Source of the DNA: Cyclina sinensis
Lineage: Eukaryota > Mollusca > Bivalvia > Venerida > Veneridae
Reading direction: 5' to 3'
Assembly: GCA_012932295.1 (NCBI GenBank)
Contig: JAAONU010000013.1
Span: 8,644,821-8,708,820 of the forward strand
DNA: 64,000 nucleotides
Positions 21,481 through 33,100 of this stretch are shown here, piece after piece (the first letter of the stretch is position 1; the number at the start of each line of letters is the position of its first letter). Both the position numbers and the translations under genes were made by a program. A model generated the notes under the pieces. The model was not told the DNA's origin. It saw nothing but the letters and a program-made list of their open reading frames with translations, and searched no databases.

Positions 21481-23858
21481 ATGCATGAAAACGTAAGTAG
21501 CATTAAGTATTTTACAATATTTTACATTATTTCATCAATTGCATTTATTTCAAGATAAATTCTTTAAAAAGTAATCTATTTAGTGAAAGTGAAAAATATT
21601 ATACACCCTACCAGTTACAAGTTATTTTTCATAGTACAGTTTAATATTAGAACACAAGATAATAGTTTTTGTATGAATGTATGAGTTCGAATACCAACAG
21701 TTTAACTGAACTGAAAAACAATCTAAATCATTTAAAAAGTTAGAAATGACCATAACGGCATATACTTCATATATTTACAACACCTTTTCTCGTTTAGAAT
21801 TTAATACTTATTTTCAGCTTACAATCTTGGTGAATACCTCTTGAGAATAAAACGCACTTTTTTATATTTTTGGCGTATATATGGTTTGTATGTGTTTACG
21901 ACGAGTTTTTAGGTTTTCTGAGAAGAAGAGGAATATAGTCTGTCTGAGTGTGCAAACTGTTAGTCATGATTATTCTAAAAGAAAAATATCAAAAAATAGG
22001 TTGCGTTAATCGTTGGATGCAGGCGATTTCACAGTTCTTTCGTGTATCTCGTCTAGATACCCGTTTTTATATGGTAATATTCAAACTGATTATTTAAATA
22101 AATATTTTTGTTCATTGCAGGTACTTCAGCCGATCGGAAATCGTCAGCAGCCAAACGTTCTTTCGCACGGCTTTTCCCCACTTGATGACGTTTATCCAAG
22201 GAAGTCGTCTGCTGTCGTGCAGCCGATGCCTATTCCCCCGCTTACAAATACACCAGAAAAGGAGAATCAGCCACTGAAGCCAATCAGTATCTCGCCTGTT
22301 CTCCCCGGAACTGGAAGTGTTACACATAACATCACGCGCATGCTTGGAGATTCTACCCAGCAACAGAAGAGTCAGCTTCCAAGTTCGGCAACTCGTGCAT
22401 CACACTTTTCTCCGTACAGTACATTACACTTCCTGTCATTCAGACACAAGATTCTTCAAGAGCGGCCCCAAAATCGTGAAGGTAAATACAAATGCACCTA
22501 TTATTTTGGTGACAGGCAATTTAGTTGTAATTGAATTTAAGGTAAAAAGTGGTCTAATTTTCCCTAAAATTTTTATAATTGTCCGTGTTCCTTGTTACCA
22601 TTGATTTCGAAAAATACAAAAGAAAGACCAGTTTTTTAATTATTCTATGGCCTGAAAATTCTAAGAAACAGAAGTGAAATCAATAAGATTAATTTCTTAA
22701 TATTAGAGACATCTCTTATTTTCTCCTTCCTTTTTACTTACAGACGACAATATTGTTGATGTAGAAAATGATAGCAATGATCATCTCCGAACTGGAGACG
22801 GTTCCAATTCTACAGACATGTCCATCTCTACGCAAGGATCAACATCCCCTCAGTCTGTTGGGGCCGGATCTTCCCCGTCTGGTTCCACGAACTCATCCCC
22901 TGGTTCGAATACTGGAACGGTCACAAGTCCTGAGATCACTGAAGAGCAGCCGAAGAAAAAGGCGCGCACTAATTACACCAATGAGCAAGTACAGGCGCTG
23001 CTGAAAATATTCCATGAGAACCCATACCCAGACTCAGAAATGATGGAGAACATTGGAAAAGACCTTGGAATTCCCGAAAACAAAATCAAGGTACATATTA
23101 AGTCTAATAACTGCCTTGCCTTTTTAAAAACCGAACCTTAGCAAAATTTCTTGACCCATGCTCTGACCAGAGGCTTACCAGTTTCGTTATATATAATTCA
23201 GAGAAAGTAAATATACTAAAATTATGTTTCGTTCAGTAACCATTAATCGAATAGTTGTGTATGGTCTGTAAGTGCTTTACCACACACATGATGCACAAGA
23301 CTCAATTCCTAAGTCTGCAAAAATAATAATTACGACGTGGTCTATACAGTATAGTGATAAATGAAATTTTCTTTTTTACAACAGATCTGGTTCCAGAACA
23401 AGAGAGCAAGATGGCGCAGGCGAGTCAATGACAACATGAACAACTTACCGCAGCCTTACTTTCCCATGTCACCAATGATGTCGCCTGTCGCACCATACGG
23501 GTTCATGCCAACAGGACATATGATGACGTCATCACCACCGCAAGCTATACCAGGATACTTCAACTACCCATGGATGCAAGGGTCACTAAGTCCAAACAAC
23601 AACCAGCAGCTTTCCAGTCAGTTTTCAGCCCATCCGGGACATTCTAGACTTCAGTCGACCAATCAGACATCTAGCTTACAGAGCCAACATTTTCCCGCCG
23701 TTTCGATGGCGCCATCTGTCGCAGTGTCGTCTGCTTCAAACTATGGACTGAAGACGTCACCACAGCAACTGTCTCAACCAAACAGGCATTTTCAGTATCC
23801 ACCTTTCTTATATCAGTCAGGACTGGGGGCTTCCACTTATGCACAAAATTTACAGTGA
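21481..23858 (+). CDS. PRD-like homeobox protein, gene C (4 exons)
   Basis: Diverged paralogue of genes A and B, 397 residues. Coding exons are 21481-21492 (MHEN), 22121-22481, 22744-23090 and 23385-23858, with phases 0, 1, 0 as in A and B. Exon 2 has HNITRML (residues 73-79) and LHFLSFR. The homeodomain (about 195-254) keeps the invariant W48, F49, N51 and R53 with Q50, and is split at 46/47. Exon 2 and the N-terminal part of exon 3 are poorly alignable with A apart from the motifs. The first 150 bases of exon 4 are nearly identical to A and B (7 differences), including silent sites. The rest of the tail is different and rich in Q, S and P. It is probably a transcriptional regulator like its neighbours. 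Confidence 0.85.
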
Positions 23859-24099
23859 AATTCCATAGTGAATATTTTGCTACTGTTACGCATATAATTT
23901 CAGTTGTTATGTACATAGCTTTGTTAGTGGATACTGTTAAAATGAACTGGGCTTTAAGTACAATTATTTCAGTTCAGAATTTTGTTACAGAAGCGTGTCG
24001 CTAAGGTCATCCTTGTCTTAATCAATGAACAGTACATTTAAAAAATGTACATTGTGTAAATCAATTATTTATTGTATATCTCTATTTCTTAACTTGTAA

Positions 24100-24105
24100 A
24101 ATAAA
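24100..24105 (+). terminator. polyadenylation signal of gene C
   Basis: AATAAA lies 242 bases after the stop codon, in the context TTGTAAAATAAATGTACAG, like gene A. Confidence 0.65.
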
Positions 24106-24134
24106 TGTACAGATTGAATTCAAGTAATTGTGTT

Positions 24135-26750
24135 TTGTTTTTTCATTACCTAAATATTATTTTGAAATTGCCAACAGCTTAAAATAAAAAAAATAAAAAA
24201 ACACCCAGGTATAAGCATATCCATTAAGGGTAAAAAATGATTGTTACATCAAAATAGTTTCAGATGACCAAATGTTCAGACATGTACGGTTTAAATGGCA
24301 TACTCCGTGAAAATAGTTCTTAAAAGGTGTTTTTCCTACAAAGTTAAAATCACTTCTATCATAGGTCTTGGCCATTGTTCTTGTGCTAAGTAAAAACAGA
24401 ATTTGCTTCTCTATTTTTCTATGACCAGATCATGCCGGATGAAATGCCTTTCTCTACAGAATGTTGCATTTTTAATGTGACATGGGAAAAATCCAGTGAA
24501 TACAAAAGTTGTCTTAACTATGACAATTTACTGGGACAAACTGCAACAAGAAAGCATTTGATTTCATCCACAAGGGTAGGCAGTTTTTCACCCAGCAATC
24601 TCAAACACGCCAAAGACCACAGATTAGTTTTTCTCGGTCAGTTTTGTGTCAAGATTTATTTACGTTGAGGGTATGTTGTTGAACTAAAGGACTCAACACT
24701 ATAACGTTTCACTGAAAGTAGTGTTAAAGGGTTAAAATGAGAACTCAAGAAATTTTCTCTTCTAGTTTTAATGCATCCTTCCAATCATTTTCATAATTTG
24801 ATATACCCTACCTATATACATACAAATATCACAATCAGTTTCAACAATTTATCCCTAAATCATAATCCAACATAGCAAATTTAAGCAACCCTCTAGCTTC
24901 TAAATGAGACTAGTATACTACTATGTGTATTAACTGCTATTCCGTTCTGCCAAATTAAAATAATTATTAACATGTGCCTCCATCAAAGACTTACTCTAGT
25001 TTTGCTGAAAAATAACCAAATAAAAAAAAATTAAAATATTTCCATCCATAAGCAGATGTTTTGGTTCATGTGTAACTCATATTGTGACCTTGACCTTCAA
25101 AATGATGTCTTCATTCCTCTTAGACATGGAAAAAGCTTGCAATGGTTAATCTTATTCGTGCAATGGCTTTGAAACAGCATGTGAAAAGAACATTTAAAGA
25201 CACTATCCACTGTGGACTTCTTTTCAGTGGTTCAAAAGTTAAAAATTACTTCAGGTTTGTTATTCAAAACGTCCCCTTTCTTTGAAACAACAGCATTAAG
25301 CAACAAGCTACTGGACACTAAAAGGACTGATGTAAAACATGCCCTGACTAGATAGAAAAATAATGATGACAATAATGACTTTGTTTTGAGTTATATAATA
25401 CAATAAAAATGACAGAAAACCCAAACTGAAATTCCTGAACACTTTCCTGAACGCTTTATATGACCACTCATCTAAAATAACAGCCTCTAGTAAAGTAAAA
25501 ATGCTAGAAAAAATATAAACTAAGCACATTATTTAGTAACAGATTTTTCATGTCAAGGTTCACGAAAATATAGGTCATTTTCACAATATTGGGTCAATAT
25601 TTTACAAAGATATACATGCAGTTCAGGGCTATAAAATAATTCATTATAGAGGGCAAAGATAATGTAAAAACAAAGATAACATAAAGATATTTCGTCCAAA
25701 CAATGTTCCCCTTAATAAACAAACATTTTATATCGCCAGACAAATGGTTTCTCTCTGACATTAGTTGATATTATCCTTGAAACATATATTACAAGCAAAT
25801 CTTGAAAATGATATGCCCAAATAAAACCCATTTCCAAACAATGTAGAACACATATGAAATTGAACATTAACACCTGAACACAAATCTTCGCTTCATGACA
25901 GACAAAAAGCAAAAAAATGTATGGACAGTATAAACATGTATATATGTAAACTATTATTTTGCATAATATTACACATAACCTGCATTTTTCAATCAAAATG
26001 AGCAGGTATTTTGAAAAAAGTTCAAAAGCAAGAAAATTACTGTTTCTCTTTCTGAAGTTGATTTTACTAATTATGTCCCAGAGTTATCTCCCTCAGCTAT
26101 TGTTGTATGGAATGAGGAATGTTCAAGTCTGTGTCTGGATTCAAACCAGCAATTGCTGGATTGGGAGTTATTTATTTTTTACTTTTAATAATTTAACTCT
26201 AAATACATTTTTTACGTACGCATCAATGGAATTCTTTAGAATAATAGTGGGCTATATGTGAACGGGAAATGTCAAATGATAAGATAATAAAGGGAATGGT
26301 TAAATATCAAATTAATATATGTAAACAAAATACTGGCATCCTGATTAATATTTGCTACATCGTAACTCACACAAAATCAATTCCAATACTGGTTTTAATT
26401 ACAGATTACTAAATAAATCTACAAGTACATGAAATAGACAATTTTGCAGTTACAATATGCTGCTTATCTATTCTCATGTGATTCTGCAAAAAACAAGACC
26501 TGTCTGTGGACAGAACCCTCCATTTTTCTCACTGATGGATAATTAATTATAAGCTAAGTCAAACTGAAAAAAAAATGAGTGGGCAAGGGCCAGCTGTAAG
26601 AAGGAAAAAGGGGGTTGGGGTTTGTGTGCATGTGGAGTGTCTTGGGGAGTAAAGTACCTAACTATTAAAAAAAAATTCAAATGGGGGGTAAGTGTAGGTT
26701 AACTGGTGGGGTCCAATGCAGGTTGGGGGGAAGTTCCTACCCATCCCATT
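24135..26750. other. gene-free AT-rich intergenic DNA
   Basis: About 2.6 kb between homeobox gene C and the first tandem-unit repeat. Only short, frame-inconsistent reading frames are present; I recognise no gene or element. Confidence 0.5.
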
Positions 26751-26799
26751 TAAGTAAATAGTTTATTTGTAGGCCAAGATGTTTTTTTCCTTTATATAC

Positions 26800-26952
26800 A
26801 AGTCTAAGCAAAATCAAGTGACCCCTGGGGTGGGGCTAATTTTGACCCCAAGGGACATAGGTACCAACAATCTTTGTAGGGGTCTTGCTGGTGATCAATA
26901 TTCCAAGTTTGAATGCAATATCTTTGACACTTTTTGAGAAATGGACATTAAC
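26800..26952 (+). repeat. older repeat fragment hosting the next element
   Basis: A stretch with phrases such as GACCCCTGGGGTGGGGC, also seen inside the neighbouring element at 28630, 28795 and 28965. It appears to continue after 29332 (AAGGTTAACCAAGAAATCC), so the intact element at 26953-29332 seems nested in an older relative. Confidence 0.5.
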
Positions 26953-29332
26953 AAACAAGAGGGCCATGATGGCCCTATATCGCTCACCTGAATATGACTA
27001 CTTTTAACAAAGTTGCTATGGACCTGGTTAATTGACCCCAGATGACCCATATTCAAACTTGGCCTAGAAATTATTGAAACAATCTTTCTGACAAATTTCA
27101 AGGTTATCTGGACTGAAAGTGTAGCCTCTAGAGTGTTAACAAAGTTTTTCCATATTTGGGCTCTGTGACCTAGTTTTTGACCCCAGATGATCCATATTCA
27201 AACCTGAGCTAGAAATCATCAAAACAACCTTTCTGACAAATTTCCAGGACATTTGGACTGAAAATGTAACCTGGAGTGTTTACAAAGTTTTTCAATATTT
27301 AGGCTCTGTGACCTAGTTTTTTAATCCAGATGACCCATATTCAAAGTTGAGCTGGAAATCATAGAAGCAACCTTTCTGACAAATTTTCAGGTTATTTGGA
27401 ATTAAAATCTTAACTCTAGAGTGTTAACAAGGTTTTTCCATATTTGGTCTCTGTGACCTAGTTTTTGACCAAAGATGACCCATATTAGTACTTGAGCTAG
27501 AAATCATCAAATCAACCTGTCTGACAAATTTCCAGGACATTTGGACTGAAAATGTAACTTCTGGAGTGTTAAAATGGTTTATACATTTTAGGGCTCTGTG
27601 ACCTAGTTTTTGATTCCAGATGACCCATATCCTAATCTGGGCTAGAAATCATTGAAACAACCTTTCTGACAAATTTCAAGGACATTTGGACTGAAAATGT
27701 AACCTCTAGAGCATAAACAAGGATTTTTTACTTTTTGGCCCTGTGTCCTAGTTTTTGACCACACATAACCCATATTCAAAACTGGGCTAGAAATCATTAA
27801 AACAATCTTTCTGACAAATTTCAAGGTTATTTGAACTGAAAATGTTACCTCAATGCGTGTTAACAAGGTTTTTCCATATCTGGGGTCTGTGACCTTGTTT
27901 TTAACCCCAGATGACCTTTATTCGAATCTGAGCAAGAAATCATTAAAACATTTTTTCTCACAAATTGCGAGAATATTTGGACTGAATAGTAGCTTCTAGA
28001 GTGTTAAGAAGTTTTTTTCTATTTCTGGGCTCTGTGACCTAGTTTTTGATTTCAGATGACACATATTCATATTTAACCTAGAATTCATTGAAACAACCTT
28101 TCTGACAGATTCCAGGTTATTTGGACTGAAAATGTTACCTCTAGAGTGTTAACAAGGTTTTTCAATATCTGGGCCCTGTGACCTAGTTTTTGACCCCAGG
28201 TGACCCCTATTTAGACTTGACCTAGAAATCGTCAAAGCAACCTTTCTGACAAATTTCCAGATTATTTGGGCTGAAAATGTAACCTCTAGGGTGTTAACAA
28301 GATTTTTCTATTTTTGGGCTCGGTGACCTAGTTTTTGACCCCAGATGACCCAATTTTGAACTTGAGCTAAAAATCATCAAAACAACTTTTCTGACAAATT
28401 TCAAGGATATTTGACTGAAAATGCAACCTCTAGAGTGTTAACAAGGTTTTTCTATTTTTGGGCTCTGTGACCTAGTTTTTGAACCCAGATGACACATATT
28501 CGAACTTGAGCTAGAAATCATAGAAACAACCTGTCTGACAAATTTCCAGATTATTTGGACTGAAAATGTTACTTCTCCTTCTACAAGAAGATTTTCAAAG
28601 TTTTCACTTTATAAGCCTATTGAAAACCAATGACCCCGGGGTGGGGCCAAATTTGACTCTAGGGGTATAATTGGAACAAATTTGGTAGAGGTCCACTAGA
28701 CAATGCTATATACCAAATATCTAAGCTTTATGCCTTACGGTTTCTGACAAGAAGATTTTTAAAGTTTTTCCTATATAACTCTATGTAAAACAAGTTACCC
28801 CTGGGGCGGGGCCATTTTGGACCCAGAGGCCATGATTTGAACAAACTTGGTAGTGGTCCACTAGACAATGCTGCACACCAAATATCTTAGCTCTATGCCT
28901 TATGGTTTCTGACAAGAAGATTTTTAAAGTTTTTCCTATATAACTCTATGTAAAACAAGTTACCCCTGGGGCGGGGCCATTTTTGACCCCAGGATCATAA
29001 TTTGAACAAATTTGGTAGAGGTCCACTAGATGATGCTTTATACCAAATATCAAAGCTCCAGGTCTTGTGGTTTCTGACAAGAAGATTTTTAAAGATCCAA
29101 GTTTTAAAATCTGTTTTTAGCTCCTGTGACCCAGAAATGCAATGAACCGGAACCATTTAAACAAAATTGGTAGAGCTTCATGCAAGGAACATTCAAGGCA
29201 AGTTTCATTAAATTTTGCCCAGTGGTTTCAGAGGAGATGTCGTTTGAATGAATTGTGGACGACGGACGGACGGACGCCGGACAATCAAGGATCCTAAAAG
29301 CTCACATGAGCATGCTCAGGTGAGCTAAAAAA
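26953..29332 (+). mobile_element. modular tandem-unit element (Helitron-like or pearl-like candidate), complete
   Basis: Starts with AACAAGAG followed by the palindrome GGGCCATGATGGCCC and CGCTCACCTG. The core is a tandem array of about 12 units of roughly 125 bases (26990-28570; each with GTGACCTAGTTTTTGACCCC and TTTCTGACAAATTT), then three longer units (28600-29100). It ends with a GGACGGACGGACG run and a 3' hairpin with stem GCTCAC/GTGAGC. No protein is encoded. The pearl/HINE group of bivalves has this general build; assignment is by analogy. Confidence 0.65.
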
Positions 29333-29497
29333 GGTTAACCAAGAAATCCTAAGTCAAAAAGGGGCAGAACTTTGCAAAATTAAATTAAGGGTTATCTATC
29401 CTTTAGAAATTGTATCATATTTTGATAGTGAACAAGTATTCTAAATTTGAAGTATATAGATTTGGACCTTAATGAAAAAGTTAAACAGAGCTGATGC

Positions 29498-29530
29498 CAA
29501 CAAGAGGGTCATGACAACTGCTCCACTTTT
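29498..29530 (+). repeat. isolated left end of a modular tandem-unit element
   Basis: AACAAGAG followed by the palindromic GGTCATGAC, the same organisation as the left ends at 26953, 32352 and 35166, but without a tandem core afterwards. Confidence 0.4.
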
Positions 29531-30100
29531 TTTCTTTGAAAAGTTGAGCTAAAATAGAAAAAAATGCAAAATCTATAAATTTTTTCGCATAAATCAGTTT
29601 TCCGTGATTTACATGTATATCTGAATAAAGCATTATGACCATGTTCCCTGAGATCTCCTTGATGGTCATGTGAAACTGTATGAAGATTTCAAAACCTGTT
29701 ACATGCAGAAAACACTATAACAGTTGAATACTGTGAATCAACTTTGAATATAATCAAGAGGTCTCAGTCGCAATTAATGAATTTCTACTACACAGAAATA
29801 TTTACAACAACAAAAAATGGGAAGAAAAAAAAAACAAATATTTTCTGTAACACACTACTGTAAACAACACCCTGCAATAAGCAATCGTTCATCACAACAC
29901 AGGTTTTGTCTGTTTTGCCTAGGCAGTCTGTGAACATATATTTGACAACAGTTTCATCATTAAATTCTGATTATCATAAAGCATGCATAGCAATCAAATT
30001 CTACAGTTAATTCTGGTCAATGATTGTATTTCTAGCTGTCTCTATACACATGTATTAATATTTGCAAACAATATATTCAATCTACAAAATGAACATGCTA

Positions 30101-33100
30101 TCAGGACTTGGGCAAGACAGAAACAACTTTCTGTGCAGCGTCAGCCATGTCTGAAGCTGGCGTAATGTTCAGGCCACTTTCGATTAATATTTTCATCGCT
30201 GACTTTGCATTTTGACCTGAAAAATAACATTAAAAAGAAAATGATTAAAAAATGTACAAAACCACAGAACAGGATCAAAGTACTGCTTAGAAATATTTAT
30301 AATCCACAACAATTAGAATTTTGATGACTGGGTAGGTCATAGCTGTTTTTCCCTAGCTTAATTTTTCAAAACTGTGTGCTACAACATCTCTTACTCATGA
30401 TTAAGTGAGTTAAAATGAAATCAAATGCTGCTGCCCCTGATAGTTCACTGCAATCCCCCCCCCCCCCCCAACAGTTCACTGCCCCTGAAAGTTCAAGCTG
30501 CAGCCTCAATTTCAGGTTTTCAGATAGTCCTAAATAGGCTTGCAGTCCCAAGTTACACATATATCAAAATGTATACACTAAGAATGAGTCACTGACCTTC
30601 TAGTCTAACAACCATTGGGACTGTCATATGAGCATCAGTGTATGCTTTGATTATACCATTAGCCATTGTCTCACAGTTTACTATACCTCCAAAAACATTG
30701 ACTAAAATCGCTTTTACCTGAAACAGAAATAAAACTGTTTTAAAGGAAAGAATGATATATTTTATAAGGTAAACCAAAGCTGTTAAAGATCTGACATATG
30801 CCCCCATAGGTCATGTATCAGAAGAAAGAGTAGAAAAGACTGAATGAAAATGTTTCTCTAGTATTTTTAATAAATTTAGAGGTAAAAAATACTAAAAATC
30901 AATAAAGTACTGAGAGTAAAAGTTTTAAAAGAATGTACATGAAAATCTATCTGAATAGATGAAATAAACTAGTTCCTTATAATCATCAACAAAATGTAAT
31001 GTAGCTGTGTATAAAAAGATCAGAAAAATGAAAGATATACTTGTAGGTATTTAAGAGGTATAGAGCTGACATGAAATGGGAAACTGACACAACTTTTTAT
31101 CTCGTGTAAGACCTTGAACTTGGTATATCCAACCAAATCGTACATTCTATCAAACATGTGGCTATCATAAATTTTCCCTAAATATTACAGAGTGACATGT
31201 GGTAGACACAAATTGAAGAACAACTCAACTTTTGAACTTCTGTTAATTTGCCTTTGGACACAGCCAACAAAATCTTATATTCTGCCCATCAGGAGGGTAA
31301 ACTTATCATTTCTATAAAGTAAGATCAAAATATTTCAATGGGTTCAAGAGATACCTTGGATATTATGGGGTCAAGGTCAAATAAATATAGGTCAGTAGGA
31401 AGGTCTTGCCCAAAGGGGTGTTGTGTGCAAGTATGAAGTAAATCAACTTACTAATAAGGAAGTTATCACCTATGTTAAAGTTTTTGGACAATTGGATCTT
31501 CAAGGTGAAGGTCATTCAGGCATCAAAGTCAGATAAATGCAGGTCAGTGGGAAGGCCTTGTCCAAAGGGATGTTGTGTTCAAGTATGAAGTAAATCAACT
31601 TACTAATAAGGAAGTTATTGCCTATGTTAATGTTTTTGGACAATTGGATATTCAAGGTGAAGGTCATTCAGGCAACAAGGTCGAATAAATATAGGTCAGT
31701 GGGAAGGTCATGTCCAAAGGGGTGTTCCGTCCAAGTATGAAGTAAATTCACTTACTAATAAGGAAGTTATCACCAATGTTAAAGTTTTTGGACAATTGGA
31801 TCTTCAAGTTGAAGGACATTCAGGCATCAAGGTCACATAAATATAGGTCAGTGGGAAGGTCATGTCCAAAGGGGTGTTGCGTCCATGAAGTAAATCCACT
31901 CACTAATAAGGAAGTTATCACCAATGTTAAAGTTTTCTGGTGAACTGATGGACGGACGGACTGACAGGCAGACAGAGTTCAGGCCGAAACTGGATAGGGG
32001 GCCTTTTCTTTTGTTATTTTCTTTTGTTTAACAGAGGGCCACTGGCACCTTATTCTATTGTGACGGAATGAACTCTATTGTTCTCTTTTGTTATGTTTCC
32101 AGTCAGATGGCTCCCTATTTATTTTCGTTAGTGCGGACAGATGGATGGACAGTTCAAAAACTATATACCTCCCTTCGGGGGCATAAAAATAAGACTATAC
32201 AAAATTAAGAAGTCTGATTCCTGAAAACAGTTGACACGCAATCAAACAAACTTCGATAGAATGGAATTACCTTACACTATACAAATATTATTAGGTCCCA
32301 TCAGTATGTTTTTAAAGGAAAAAAAGATGTGGTATGAAAATAAAGAAATCTAAACAAGAGCCATGTTACACATGGTTAATCCCCCCGCCGGGAAGAAGCT
32401 ACCTGAAGGTTGTACTTTCAAACACTCAATGTAATAATGTTTGAAGAAAATCCCACAAAAAATAGGCAAAGTAGAGTTATTGTTCTTGCAAACTGCACTT
32501 ACTACCAATGTGCTATGTCAGTGTATTAAGTTTGAAGAAAATCGCTCAAGCACTTTTTCAGTTATGCTTCGGACAAAGTTTTTCAATTAAATCTGATAAA
32601 GGGGAATAATTCTAAAAGTAGGCAAGGTAGAGTTATTATTCTTACACACTGCACCTCCTCCAAATGTGCTCTTTCAGTATATGAAGTTTGAAGAAAATCA
32701 CTGAAGTACTTTTGGAGTTATGCTCCCGACAAAACTGGAATGGACGCACGCATGGACGGACAAAGACCATTTCTAATATCCCCTCCTCCTTTCGCAGGGA
32801 TAATAAGTTCAAGAATTCAAGAATTAGATAAACATGTATATGCTGGGATTTTTAAAATGTAAACAAGTAAATCTGACAAAGGGGAATAACTCTAAAAAAT
32901 AGGCAAGGTAGAGTTATTGGACATGCACACTGCACTACCTACCAATGTGCTCTGTCAGTGTATGAAATTTGAATAAAATCCCTCAAGTAGTTTTGGAGTT
33001 ATGCTCCGGACAAAATTCATTAAGTAATTCTGATAAAGGGGAATAACTCCAAAAATAGGCAAGGTAGAGCTATTGGACTTGCACATTGCACTACCTACCA

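Larger units (their letters stand above)
17236..24130 (+). repeat. tandem duplication unit C (homeobox gene C)
   Basis: Similarity to units A and B starts near 17240 (GTGCTTTGAAATTTGTCATTTCA) and persists in patches to about 19260 and again over the promoter and exons. Divergence is much higher than between A and B, so this is an older duplicate. About 19270-20990 has little counterpart and holds a poly-A tract, SINE-like sequence and C-rich DNA. Confidence 0.65.

Noticed and set aside
26990..28570. CRISPR array
   Set aside because: Units are contiguous diverged tandem repeats with no constant repeat and unique spacer alternation, in an animal genome.
30440..30475. Regulatory C-tract near the SUCLG2 3' exons
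   Set aside because: It is a simple C run within an intron; nothing ties it to regulation.
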